Source: Candidatus Thorarchaeota archaeon
GTDB lineage: Archaea > Asgardarchaeota > Thorarchaeia > Thorarchaeales > Thorarchaeaceae
DNA length: 27,499 nucleotides
NCBI GenBank assembly: GCA_016840245.1
Contig: JAEOST010000684.1
Span: forward strand, 1 to 27,499
Direction: 5' to 3'
Below, piece after piece: positions 14,747-22,496 of the stretch (positions are counted from its first letter, which is position 1; the number at the start of each line of letters is the position of its first letter). The position numbers and the translations under genes are program-made. The notes beneath the pieces were generated by a model. The model was given only the letters and a program-made list of their open reading frames with translations. It was not told the origin of the DNA and did not search any database.

Positions 14747-15643
14747 ATGGAGATTAATGGAGTACCTATCGAGGACACTTTCGCCGAAGCATTCTCAATG
14801 CATATGAACCGTACCATCATTACTGCCTATGATGCAGAGTGGGCGCGGGTCACAGCAATGGAGACTACTGGCTTTGGGACATCTGTCATTATGGCTCCTG
14901 CAGAGGCTGGACTTGAGCGTATGTTGAGCCCAGATGAAACCCCTGATGGACGTCCTGGTGCAAGTGTGATATTTGCTGTAGGAAGCAAGAAAGCACTGGA
15001 ACCACAGCTTCTGGCACGGATTGGACAGTGTATTATGACAAGTCCAACTGCAAGTGCGTATGACGACACTCCCGATCCTAAGGATACCTATGATATAGGT
15101 AAGAAACTATCACTATTTGGTGACGGATACCAGATTAAGAAGGGACCAATTGATGGTAGAGTTCTGTGGTTAGTTCCTAGGATGAGCGGGACCTTTGTCT
15201 GTCAGAATTCATTTGGACGTGTCAAGGGTGTAGCTGGGGGCAACATCATCTATTGCTGTGAGGATGTAAAGAGTGGTATGGACAGTGGAAAGGCTGCAGT
15301 AGCTGCAATTGAGAAGGTCAAGGGCGCTTACACACCATTCCCCGGAGGTCTGGTTGGTTCAGGTTCAAAGCCATCATCCAAGTACAAAGTACTCTTTGCA
15401 TCCACAAACGAGCGATTCTGTCCTACTCTTCGTGGAGTAGTTCCTGATACATTCATCCCAGAGGGTGCAGAGTTTGTCCAAGAGATTGTAATCAACGGAC
15501 TAACAGAGGAGCATGTTGCTGAAGCAACAAGGGTAGCAATTGAGGAAGTCTGCAAGCATCCTGGCGTTATGAACATGAGTGCCGGCAATTATGGAGGAAA
15601 CCTCGGCAAGTTTCAGATTCATCTTCACGATCTGTTCAAGTAG
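14747..15643 (+). CDS. ftr: Formylmethanofuran:tetrahydromethanopterin formyltransferase
   Basis: A 298-aa enzyme that moves the formyl group between methanofuran and tetrahydromethanopterin; length as in the family. MEINGVPIEDTFAEAF, ETTGFGTSVIMAPAEAG, IGQCIMTSPTASAYD, KLSLFGDGYQIKKG, AYTPFPGGLVGSGSK and the C-terminal KFQIHLHDLF are all conserved stretches seen in methanogen Ftr. The frame runs back to a GTG at 14732. GGTGA at 14734-14738 then lies eight bases before ATG 14747, which gives the exact family N-terminus, so 14747 is chosen. It is divergent from fwdC-mch, and the three make consecutive reactions of the same path. Confidence 0.97.
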   Translation: MEINGVPIEDTFAEAFSMHMNRTIITAYDAEWARVTAMETTGFGTSVIMAPAEAGLERMLSPDETPDGRPGASVIFAVGSKKALEPQLLARIGQCIMTSPTASAYDDTPDPKDTYDIGKKLSLFGDGYQIKKGPIDGRVLWLVPRMSGTFVCQNSFGRVKGVAGGNIIYCCEDVKSGMDSGKAAVAAIEKVKGAYTPFPGGLVGSGSKPSSKYKVLFASTNERFCPTLRGVVPDTFIPEGAEFVQEIVINGLTEEHVAEATRVAIEEVCKHPGVMNMSAGNYGGNLGKFQIHLHDLFK

Positions 15644-15644
15644 T

Positions 15645-16598
15645 TCATACGTCTAGATTAATGGGATTCTCCGATCCCATTTTCGTAATTTGACTATCCC
15701 AAGGACCAAGTTCTGTCGATGCTAGTGCTAAGTGACCGATATCATCCGGATTGAATCCCAACTGAGCAGCCACAAACGCATCCAACTGTAATGCATCATT
15801 AGAACCCCATATCAATCCAAGATTCCGATGAATTGTTGCATCCAAGAGGTGTTCTTCAGCTACTGTAGTTGAAAACACAGCCTCTACAATTCCTCTGACA
15901 TTGAACAATGAATAACATATTTTGCTGATATCCACGATACTGTGATTGAGCTTACTGTCATTATCGCCATGGAACTTACCTCGCTCAGGAGGAGGTATCA
16001 TTCCAAATAGATTCTTTATTGCCATAGAAATCCCTATCGTTCCATGTGCAATCTTGGGTTTGGTCAAACTAATCAGAGTTCCCCCTCTCAACTCATACAA
16101 TCTAGTAGGTACGAGTGAGTATAGGATATCGCTATGGAGTGGACTGAACCTTGTTTCCACTAATTCTCTGATTCTATCTGATTCACATACACGGTTCGCC
16201 CATACCTCCTCTGATAGATTGAGATACTCAACTTCGTGTTTCCTTAGAATTTTCCCAATTCCTGAAAGTTCGAGAAACCATGGATCATTCGTTTTGTGAT
16301 TCTCTTTCTTTTGCGATGCTAACTTCTTCATAATCTCGGTATTTAATGGACCCTCATGGTCCCTGAAAAGAGGACTTCTGTAGTGTGCATAACTCTCAAC
16401 AACAAGGATATCACCATCAATCGCTGTCAGAATCCAATCTAGTATCTCTTTCTCGGTGAAGATTATCGATGTAGACCAGTTAGGTTTGATTATAATTGGA
16501 GATTTCAGGTCAAGTTTAGAGATAATTTCCTTGATATTCTCTTTTGACCCTGATTTACCGAACATTATCGGACCAAAACTTACAATATCTCCAGTCAT
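15645..16598 (-). CDS. DUF362-type protein
   Basis: A protein of about 317 aa resembling the DUF362 family: an N-terminal PIIIKPNWSTS strand-loop, DGDILVVESYAHYRSPLF, a central SLTKPKIAHGTIGISMAIKN followed by LFG, and a C-terminal NDALQLDAFVAAQLGFNPDD. Some family members carry extra ferredoxin domains; none is present here. The biochemical role of stand-alone DUF362 proteins is unsettled. The longest reading starts at a TTG (16655), but ATG 16598 is the first ATG and lies after a TATA-like AGATAAAG near 16675, so I use 16598; no clear ribosome binding site supports either. Its stop is one base away from the convergent ftr stop. Confidence 0.75.
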   Translation of the reverse strand: MTGDIVSFGPIMFGKSGSKENIKEIISKLDLKSPIIIKPNWSTSIIFTEKEILDWILTAIDGDILVVESYAHYRSPLFRDHEGPLNTEIMKKLASQKKENHKTNDPWFLELSGIGKILRKHEVEYLNLSEEVWANRVCESDRIRELVETRFSPLHSDILYSLVPTRLYELRGGTLISLTKPKIAHGTIGISMAIKNLFGMIPPPERGKFHGDNDSKLNHSIVDISKICYSLFNVRGIVEAVFSTTVAEEHLLDATIHRNLGLIWGSNDALQLDAFVAAQLGFNPDDIGHLALASTELGPWDSQITKMGSENPINLDV

Positions 16599-16736
16599 GG
16601 AATACTGTTGGGTCACACTCCTATTGGATATTGTGTTTCTGATAGCTGAGGACAATAATGAACTACGTCGAAATCTTTATCTCTAAATTTCTATGGGACT
16701 CGAAGTGACCTCACTCTGTGATTTGTCAAAACGAAT

Positions 16737-16814
16737 GCCCCAGTAGCTCAGACTGGTTAGATCGCCTCCTTGGTAAGGAGGAGGCCGCGAGTTCAAATCT
16801 CGCCTGGGGCTCCA
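16737..16814 (+). tRNA. tRNA-Thr (anticodon GGT), CCA encoded
   Basis: A cloverleaf can be folded by eye. The acceptor is GCCCCAG with CTGGGGC; the D arm GCTC...GATC has one mismatch. The anticodon stem is CCTCC/GGAGG around TTGGTAA, with GGT at 34-36. The variable loop is AGGCC, and the T arm is GCGAG-TTCAAAT-CTCGC. The discriminator is T at 16811, as in archaeal threonine tRNAs, followed by an encoded CCA (16812-16814). No intron. Confidence 0.95.
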
Positions 16815-16821
16815 CTTTCTT

Positions 16822-17133
16822 CTACTCGTCAATTTTCTCTATCTTGAAAACGACCGGTCTCAATCCATCACCACAGGGCTGATAGGTGACTCCTAATTCA
16901 GGATAGTTGTAATCCCCTCCATTATAGAAGACCATTAGAGTGGTATACATATCCTGCCAAGCCCTTCCACAGAGCCCTTCAGGTCTATCGAGATGGTGAT
17001 CCACAATGAATTCTTCTCCGTCCTTGTAGCTACAGGGACCTATTATTTCTCCATTTTCCCTCTTCATCTCATGTCCAAAGACATCTTCTGGACTGAATCT
17101 CTTGAATACTGTAACCTTCAGCTTTGTTTGCAT
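16822..17133 (-). CDS. TIGR04076-like small protein
   Basis: A 103-aa cytosolic protein. The arrangement of an N-terminal beta strand with basic residues, GPCSYKDGEEFIVD (Cys34), RPEGLCGRAWQDMY (Cys55) and YQPCGDGLRPVVFKIEKIDE (Cys87) at the end matches what I recall of the TIGR04076 family, widespread in archaea and anaerobes with no assigned function. Three conserved cysteines hint at metal or redox chemistry. The ATG is preceded by GAGGAGAT. It starts just after the tRNA-Thr on the opposite strand and is followed on its own strand only by that tRNA region. Confidence 0.75.
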   Translation of the reverse strand: MQTKLKVTVFKRFSPEDVFGHEMKRENGEIIGPCSYKDGEEFIVDHHLDRPEGLCGRAWQDMYTTLMVFYNGGDYNYPELGVTYQPCGDGLRPVVFKIEKIDE

Positions 17134-17223
17134 ACTTCTATCTCCTCAATAGTAAAATCTGAATAGATTAGCCAATCTGGCTTTTTGGACTTGACCTCTT
17201 ACGCAATTGACTACCTGCATTCA

Positions 17224-17586
17224 TCATTCAATGTCCATGTCGTCAGCTAGTAGTCCGGTATCTATACACACTCTGTTTCGCAGTGAGTATTCTTTTCTCA
17301 GGTTCTTCAAAGACCAGTAAACAAGAAATGCTCCAATAAACGCAAGTGCTATAATCCCTATGACTAGTCCAAAGATGAAACTGAACACTTCTGCTATATC
17401 GTAGTAGTTTGAAGTGGCAATGAGTATGGTCAATAGGGACATTGGGATTGTAAGGATACCAATTCCTGTTCTTAGCTCTGCTAGGTGCGTTCTCTTTTCA
17501 GCCTCAATTGTCCTGATTAACGCTAGCTTCATCCCTACGTTGTCCTTTTCCAGTAATCCCTGCAATATTGATTCGTCTATTTCCAT
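17224..17586 (-). CDS. Small membrane protein, two transmembrane segments
   Basis: A 120-aa protein with a charged N-terminal helix (1-40, including EAEKRTHLAELRTG), two hydrophobic segments (about 41-59 and 68-92) joined by a short Tyr/Asp loop, and a charged tail ending in DDMDIE. The layout (acidic-basic helix followed by a hairpin of membrane helices) resembles many DUF202-like small membrane proteins, but I cannot assign it to a family. It lies 30 nt downstream of the next minus-strand gene and may be co-transcribed with it. Confidence 0.65.
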   Translation of the reverse strand: MEIDESILQGLLEKDNVGMKLALIRTIEAEKRTHLAELRTGIGILTIPMSLLTILIATSNYYDIAEVFSFIFGLVIGIIALAFIGAFLVYWSLKNLRKEYSLRNRVCIDTGLLADDMDIE

Positions 17587-17616
17587 TGTAATCGTCTCTT
17601 CTCTTCCACCGTAACA

Positions 17617-17940
17617 CTAGTCATCCATCAACGGACGTTTTGTTCGGGATTTCTTGCGACTTCTTGCTTGGAAGAGGAGCCGTTCTGCTTCTTCGGGACC
17701 CACCATTTCTGATAATCTATCAATAAGTTCCCGGTCATCCAACTCATCAAGCCAGCGATCGATCTGTTTGAATAGGTCCGGAGATAGGTCTTTGGCCAAC
17801 TTCTTCTTTCTTCCTTTCCTGTCCAGATCAAAATCATCAGGGCCAAGCAGACTCAAAGTATTCACCAGATTCAAGATTCCAAAGTGAGTGTTTTGACCTT
17901 TGTCATCTGTCCGTGTTGACACTCCTTCAGACTCAATCAT
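17617..17940 (-). CDS. Small charged protein of unknown function
   Basis: A 107-aa soluble protein. The first 35 residues look loosely structured. From about residue 40 it is highly charged and probably helical (DRKGRKKKLAKDLSPDLFKQ then IDRWLDELDDRELIDRLSEM), with VGPEEAERLLFQARSRKKS before the end. No known motif. The ATG is only about 15 nt from the TATA-like box shared with the GH13 gene on the other strand, so a very short or absent leader would be needed. Start uncertain, though no later in-frame Met fits. Confidence 0.55.
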   Translation of the reverse strand: MIESEGVSTRTDDKGQNTHFGILNLVNTLSLLGPDDFDLDRKGRKKKLAKDLSPDLFKQIDRWLDELDDRELIDRLSEMVGPEEAERLLFQARSRKKSRTKRPLMDD

Positions 17941-17952
17941 GAATTCTTGACA

Positions 17953-17963
17953 AGTATATAAAA
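17953..17963 (+). promoter_or_regulatory. TATA box of the GH13 gene
   Basis: AGTATATAAAAAAGG around 17953-17966 is the clearest TATA box in the window. It puts the start of transcription near 17985 and gives a leader of about 25-30 nt before the ATG at 18014. The same AT block reads TTTATATA on the minus strand and could also serve the divergent 17940 gene. Confidence 0.6.
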
Positions 17964-18013
17964 AAGGACCTTGAGTATGATTGACGTAATATTAGACAGC
18001 AGGAATTTTCTAT

Positions 18014-19732
18014 ATGCCCCCTCAGACCTCCCGAGACTTACCTTGGTGGAAAAAGACGACAGTCTATCAGATATACCCCCGAAGCTTCAAAGATAGCACT
18101 AACAATGGAATTGGGGACATTCCAGGTATCATCTCAAAGTTGGATTATTTACAGGATTTGGGAATAGAAACAATTTGGTTCTCTCCTTTCTTTTCCAGTC
18201 CTCAGGCTGATCATGGATACGATGTCAGTGATTATCGGGATATTGCTCCTGAATATGGAACAATGGCTGACTGTGAACACCTTATCCAGGAGATGCACAA
18301 TCGCAGGATGTATGTTGTCTTTGATTTGGTACTCAATCACACTAGTGACCAGCACAAATGGTTCCTAGAGTCACGGTCAAGTCGTGATAATCCCAAGCGG
18401 GACTGGTACATATGGCGTGATGGCGCAAAGTCTGGTGGCAGAAAACCTCCAAACAACTGGAATGCAATGGTGGGAGGCTCAGGATGGCATTATGATGAGG
18501 TAACCGACCAGTGGTACTGGGCCCAGTTTCTACCTTTTCAACCAGACCTCAATCATCGAAACCCTGAAGTCAAGAAAGAGATGTTTGACACTGTTCGTTT
18601 CTGGTTGGAGAAGGGAGTTGATGGCTTTCGTTTGGATATCATAAATACGGTCTATGAGGATGAGAATCTAAGGAACAATCCCCGCTCTTGGAATTACTTC
18701 CCTTCAGAGGAAGATGACAAGAGCTTCTTTCAAGACAATATACACACTATCAACCATCCCGATAATTTTACTTTCGTGAAAGAACTTCGGTGTGTGATGG
18801 ATGAGTTTTCTAATCCTGAGAGATTCTTGGTCGGTGAAATAACTGCATCGTTGGAGATCCTAAAGAGATACTGTGGCGAAGTAGTGGACGAAACAAAGAC
18901 GGATGGACTTCATCTGACCTTTCAGTTTCAGTCACTTAATGCAAATCTAGATGCAGATACATTCAGGGGTCTAATCGATGGATATGAACACTACCTTCCA
19001 GAGCCTTATACCCCTACATTGGTCTTCTCCAATCATGATCAGGCTCGACGAATTAGCAAGTTAGGAAATGATATGGATAAAGCGAAATTGAACGCACTCC
19101 TGCAGCTTACAGCAAGAGGGGTCCCCTTCATTTACTACGGTGAAGAGATAGGTATGTTCAGCAATAAACTTCCACTTAAGAATGCACAAGATCCCATAGC
19201 TCACAAATTTGGTTGGCTCCCACAATTTCTAGTTAATTTCCTAACTAGGAGTGGCTCTTTCACTCTCAACCGCGATGAATGTAGAACCCCAATGCAATGG
19301 GATACGACTCCCAATGCAGGATTTTGCCAAGCGGGAGTGGTTACTTGGTTACCTGTAGAACCCCGATACGAACAATCCAACATAGAAGTTGAAGAAAGGG
19401 ACCCTGAATCTATATTAAATTGCTACAAGAATCTCCTACGACTTCGAAGAAACACACCTGCTCTTCATTCAGGTTCCATCCATCTAAGAGAGCCAGACAC
19501 GCAACAAAAGGACCTTCTCGTATACGAACGAAGATACCTGAATTTTGGTTTCAATCAGACTGTGGAGATATTGTTGAACTTCTCAAGTAGACCAATCCAT
19601 GTGACCGAAGAGCACGATTGTAGAGCACTACTTTTCTCTACGACAAAAAGTCCAGAGCCCATTCAAGAAGGTATGGTCTACCTTGAACCCTATCAGGGAA
19701 TCATTGTAGAGCGTCAGGCAGAGAAGCAGTGA
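18014..19732 (+). CDS. GH13 alpha-glucosidase (oligo-1,6-glucosidase type)
   Basis: A 572-aa alpha-amylase-superfamily enzyme, with no signal peptide and so probably cytosolic. It would release glucose from short alpha-glucans or disaccharides. The GH13 regions are in order: VVFDLVLNHTSDQHKWF (region I), GVDGFRLDIIN with the nucleophile Asp208 (II), VGEI with the acid/base Glu275 (III), and FSNHDQ with Asp342 (IV). SRSSRDNPKRDWYIWRDG after region I is typical of alpha-glucosidases; trehalose synthase is a less likely alternative. The protein reads like bacterial sequences of this family, which suggests lateral transfer, though codon use does not stand out by eye. It has its own TATA box. Confidence 0.92.
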   Translation: MPPQTSRDLPWWKKTTVYQIYPRSFKDSTNNGIGDIPGIISKLDYLQDLGIETIWFSPFFSSPQADHGYDVSDYRDIAPEYGTMADCEHLIQEMHNRRMYVVFDLVLNHTSDQHKWFLESRSSRDNPKRDWYIWRDGAKSGGRKPPNNWNAMVGGSGWHYDEVTDQWYWAQFLPFQPDLNHRNPEVKKEMFDTVRFWLEKGVDGFRLDIINTVYEDENLRNNPRSWNYFPSEEDDKSFFQDNIHTINHPDNFTFVKELRCVMDEFSNPERFLVGEITASLEILKRYCGEVVDETKTDGLHLTFQFQSLNANLDADTFRGLIDGYEHYLPEPYTPTLVFSNHDQARRISKLGNDMDKAKLNALLQLTARGVPFIYYGEEIGMFSNKLPLKNAQDPIAHKFGWLPQFLVNFLTRSGSFTLNRDECRTPMQWDTTPNAGFCQAGVVTWLPVEPRYEQSNIEVEERDPESILNCYKNLLRLRRNTPALHSGSIHLREPDTQQKDLLVYERRYLNFGFNQTVEILLNFSSRPIHVTEEHDCRALLFSTTKSPEPIQEGMVYLEPYQGIIVERQAEKQ

Positions 19733-19792
19733 ATTTGAACTCTGGCACTCCGTTATTCTTATAACGATACGTGAGTGTGGCCATCGAAGCAT

Positions 19793-19900
19793 GGGTCGGT
19801 GGTCTAGCTTGGTATGATTCTTGGTTTGGGTCTTTGGAACTACCAGGTTCCTTAGCAAGAATCCAAGGGATCGCGTGTTCGAATCACGTCCGGCCCACCA
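19793..19900 (+). tRNA. tRNA-Pro (anticodon TGG) with a 31-nt intron, CCA encoded
   Basis: The acceptor is GGGTCGG with CCGGCCC (one T-G pair). The anticodon stem is CTTGG (19820-19824) with CCAAG (19863-19867), and the T arm is GCGTG-TTCGAAT-CACGT. The discriminator is A at 19897, with CCA at 19898-19900. The anticodon TGG is at 19827-19829 and G37 at 19830. The intron occupies 19831-19861, between positions 37 and 38, the usual archaeal site. A bulge-helix-bulge can be drawn: bulges GG/T and AA/T, a four-pair helix TTTG with CAAG, and an intron hairpin GGAAC/GTTCC. Confidence 0.93.
19831..19861 (+). other. Intron of tRNA-Pro
   Basis: 31 nt, removed by the archaeal tRNA splicing endonuclease at the two three-base bulges (cut after G19830 and after A19861). 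Its core is the hairpin GGAAC-TACCAG-GTTCC. Too short to encode anything. Confidence 0.85.
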
Positions 19901-19937
19901 TCTCTCCGTTATTACAACTCTTTTAGTGGACCTTAAG

Positions 19938-20078
19938 ATGACCCTGCTAGACATCATTGAGAGTGTCATGAGAGTCAGGAACAATAATGGGCGGATGCGA
20001 CGTATGGTTCATCTGATACGTAATCGGAGAATGGTATACACTAAACACAGCTCAAGAGAGCAGGATGAAACTGAGTAA
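19938..20078 (+). CDS. Possible small basic protein (46 aa)
   Basis: A reading frame of 46 codons from ATG 19938 to the TAA at 20076-20078, in the gap between tRNA-Pro and the XRE-type regulator. It starts MTLLDIIESVMRVRNNN and is Arg/Met-rich before an acidic tail REQDETE. There is no clear ribosome binding site. The composition is plausible for a small nucleic-acid-binding protein, but chance is not excluded. Confidence 0.3.
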   Translation: MTLLDIIESVMRVRNNNGRMRRMVHLIRNRRMVYTKHSSREQDETE

Positions 20079-20162
20079 TTCACAACAACGTTTTCTGTCT
20101 ATAACCAGTTCGTCAATAGTCGAAATCCTTATTTCCGATTGAGTTCGACACCTCCACTGACA

Positions 20163-20888
20163 ATGTCTATGCAGACTTCAGCCCGAGATCGACTAGCTCG
20201 ACGCATTGCTGGCGAAATTGCCCTATCAGACCATCCTGGGCAAGCCATGCGAGTCTGGCGAGAGCGTTTCAGACTACCTCAAATCGTACTGGCTGAGCAT
20301 CTGAATATCAGTCCAAGCGTAATCAGTGATTACGAGTCGGGAAGAAGAAAATCGCCTGGCACATCCACAATTCGAAGATTTGTTATGGCATTGTTGGCAC
20401 TTGATGAGCAAAATGGTGGACAGGTAATCTCAGCCTTTGTGCGGCTCATGGACGTAAGCCTGATAGACCTGAATATAGTATTAGCTATGAGTGACTTCAA
20501 ATCGCCTCTATCAATTCGCGAGTTTAGCAAGAAGATGAAATGTGACGTCCTGTCTGGTGATGCCCTTCTGGATAAGGAGCTATACGGATATACTCTAGTG
20601 GATGTAGAACGTGCAGTCAAGGAACTGGATAGCGAGGCGTTTCTGAAACTGTTCGGGGCTACAACTGAGCGTTGTTTACTTTTCACAAATGTGAATACGG
20701 GTAGGGCACCTCTGATTGCCATCAAGTCCCAAGAATTCAAACCAACAATGGTTATCCTTCATGGTGTCAAAGAGGTGGACCGGTTGGCAATCGAGCTCTC
20801 TGAGCAGATGCGTATTCCTCTTGCTGTGAGTAAGGTGGGATCCATTGATGCATTGATCAAGGAGCTTCGAGGCGCAGACCCAGGCTAA
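20163..20888 (+). CDS. XRE-type helix-turn-helix transcriptional regulator with C-terminal domain
   Basis: About 241 aa. An N-terminal Cro/C1-type HTH (residues about 25-80: MRVWRERFRLPQIVLAEHLN then ISPSVISDYESGRR) is followed by a longer domain ending in a compact alpha/beta segment (PTMVILHGVKEVDRLAIELS). The layout resembles the archaeal COG1709-like regulators, whose ligand is not known. The longest reading starts at TTG 20139. ATG 20163 is preferred because a TATA-like CTTATTT near 20130 would make it leaderless or nearly so, and no ribosome binding site is present. It converges on pyrB with a 4-nt overlap of the stops. Confidence 0.85.
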   Translation: MSMQTSARDRLARRIAGEIALSDHPGQAMRVWRERFRLPQIVLAEHLNISPSVISDYESGRRKSPGTSTIRRFVMALLALDEQNGGQVISAFVRLMDVSLIDLNIVLAMSDFKSPLSIREFSKKMKCDVLSGDALLDKELYGYTLVDVERAVKELDSEAFLKLFGATTERCLLFTNVNTGRAPLIAIKSQEFKPTMVILHGVKEVDRLAIELSEQMRIPLAVSKVGSIDALIKELRGADPG

Positions 20889-21799
20889 CCAAATATCATC
20901 TTCAATATGGCCATTCTTGTTACTACACCATTGTAGACCTGATCAAAATACTTGGCTTGAGGAGTAGAGTCCACCTCTGGGTCAATCTCATCCACTCTAG
21001 GTAATGGATGCAAGATAGCACTGTCCTCCTTCATCATTGCTACCTCATCAAGTGTAATCCGAAACTGTCCCTTGACCTCATCATATTCTCGCATGTCCGG
21101 AAATCTCTCTTTCTGAATACGGGTCATATACACAATATCAGCATCTTCCATTGCATCTGTGACACTGTCAACTTCAACAACATCGATTCCTCTCTTCTTC
21201 ATATCATCGATGATTATGGGTTTCATTCGAAGAGATTCTGGTGAAGCAAGTTTTACTTTGACATCATAATATGCCAGAGCCATTCCTAACGAATGAACAG
21301 TTCTCCCATACTTCAAATCCCCGCACAATGAGATTGATAGACCATCAATCTTGCCCTTTATCTTCTGTATCGAGTAGAGATCCAACAATGCTTGGGTAGG
21401 ATGTTCTTCGGACCCACTTCCAGCGTTAATTATAGGGATACTTGAGAATTCAGCAGATACCCTTGCAGAGCCATCCAATGGATGACGGATGACAATAATG
21501 TCTGCATATCTTTCCACGGTGCGGATAGTATCTGCAAGTGTTTCTCCCTTTCCACCAGCACTCGTACCCTTGACATCTGCGAACCCTAAGACTCTTCCTC
21601 CGAGCCGTATCATTGCACTCTCAAAAGACAGTCTTGTCCGAGTTGAGGCTTCAAAAAAGAGGCATGCCATGATTTTGTCTTTGAGCTCAAAACTACGATC
21701 TACTGCGACCTTCTCCATCTTCGAGGCTAAATCTAGGATATCATCAATATCCTCTCGTGTAAGGTCATGGATACTAATCAGATTGCGGAGTTTTCCCAT
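20885..21799 (-). CDS. pyrB: Aspartate carbamoyltransferase catalytic subunit
   Basis: A 304-aa enzyme joining carbamoyl phosphate and aspartate in the first committed step of pyrimidine synthesis. Carbamoyl-phosphate binding motif FFEASTRTRLSFE (about 48-60), SEEHPTQALLDLYS, GDLKYGRTVHSL and ILHPLPRVDEI are all intact, and the length is normal. The start has GGTGA four bases before the ATG (minus strand). The regulatory subunit PyrI, often adjacent in archaea, is not in this window. Upstream, AGTCACCCAC occurs twice, once over the ribosome binding site and once near the predicted transcription start (21802-21811, 21829-21838). Confidence 0.97.
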   Translation of the reverse strand: MGKLRNLISIHDLTREDIDDILDLASKMEKVAVDRSFELKDKIMACLFFEASTRTRLSFESAMIRLGGRVLGFADVKGTSAGGKGETLADTIRTVERYADIIVIRHPLDGSARVSAEFSSIPIINAGSGSEEHPTQALLDLYSIQKIKGKIDGLSISLCGDLKYGRTVHSLGMALAYYDVKVKLASPESLRMKPIIIDDMKKRGIDVVEVDSVTDAMEDADIVYMTRIQKERFPDMREYDEVKGQFRITLDEVAMMKEDSAILHPLPRVDEIDPEVDSTPQAKYFDQVYNGVVTRMAILKMIFG

Positions 21800-21801
21800 T
21801 T

Positions 21802-21838
21802 AGTCACCCACCTAGACTATCTGGGATGAGTCACCCAC
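21802..21838 (-). repeat. Exact 10-bp direct repeat in the pyrB leader
   Basis: AGTCACCCAC occurs at 21802-21811 and again at 21829-21838, 27 bp apart. On the pyrB strand it reads GTGGGTGACT twice; the proximal copy carries the ribosome binding site. A TATA-like GGTTAAAG near 21849-21856 puts the distal copy at or near the transcription start. Possible operator. Confidence 0.5.
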
Positions 21839-21876
21839 TTGTGTTACTCTTTAACCTTCCTGATGAGAACCAATAA

Positions 21877-22362
21877 CTAATGATTAGCCCTAGACGCATT
21901 TCTGCCAAAATTGCGTGTCACATCTACTTTCCTTACAATAAGTGTTGACTCTGTCAGTAACTGAGCAGCCAGTTCATCATGATATTCCTCTATGTAGATT
22001 ATCTCTCTGATTCCGGCGTTGATAATCATCTTTGTACAGATACTGCATGGTTTAGTGGTGCAGTAAATCTTGGCATCCTTGACAGATACACCATGGTACG
22101 CTGCCTGGATAATTGAATTCTGTTCTGCATGGAGACCTCTACAGAGCTCATGACGCTCGCCTGGTTTTACTCCCATCTCTTCTCTGATACACCCCACTTC
22201 ATCACAGTGAGGAAGCCCCTTTGGTGCACCATTGTACCCTGTGGACAAGATTTGTGAGTCCTTTACAATCACTGCTCCCACTTGATTTCGCAGACAGGTA
22301 CTTCGTGATGAAACGAGATCTGCAATCTCTGAAAAATAGACATCTTTACTCTTTCTCTTCAA
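21877..22362 (-). CDS. dCMP deaminase
   Basis: A 161-aa zinc-dependent deaminase making dUMP for thymidylate synthesis. The catalytic zinc site is complete: HAE with His78 and the proton-shuttling Glu80, then PCSIC with Cys106 and Cys109. The insertion [20 protein letters not shown] before it is typical of dCMP deaminases rather than plain cytidine deaminase. No in-frame ATG fits; translation should start at TTG 22362, whose product [14 protein letters not shown] aligns with the usual start. It is divergent from srp19 and lies upstream of pyrB on the same strand, but 77 nt with pyrB promoter elements separate them. Confidence 0.9.
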   Translation of the reverse strand: MKRKSKDVYFSEIADLVSSRSTCLRNQVGAVIVKDSQILSTGYNGAPKGLPHCDEVGCIREEMGVKPGERHELCRGLHAEQNSIIQAAYHGVSVKDAKIYCTTKPCSICTKMIINAGIREIIYIEEYHDELAAQLLTESTLIVRKVDVTRNFGRNASRANH

Positions 22363-22436
22363 TGATTGAACTATCCTGGCGTCTTGTCAACTCTTCGTTT
22401 TTCATACCTCTTAAGAACTTGTTCGGGCTTAATGGG

Positions 22437-22448
22437 AAAGATAAAAAG
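22437..22448 (+). promoter_or_regulatory. TATA-like box of srp19
   Basis: The sequence AAAGATAAAAAG around 22437-22448 is a good archaeal TATA match and predicts transcription from about 22470, which supports the srp19 start at ATG 22497 and excludes the longer upstream reading. Confidence 0.5.
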
Positions 22449-22496
22449 AGAATCCTAGAACAGGCATGTAGAATCCATGAATGGAAGAGTCTGAAA

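Noticed and set aside
19821..19937. Start of an 85-codon frame running through tRNA-Pro
   Set aside because: The first 39 codons overlap the tRNA and its intron; only the part from 19938 could be coding, reported with low confidence.
22221..22496. N-terminal extension of SRP19 by 92 residues
   Set aside because: It overlaps the divergent deaminase and the srp19 TATA-like box, and its residues do not resemble SRP19.
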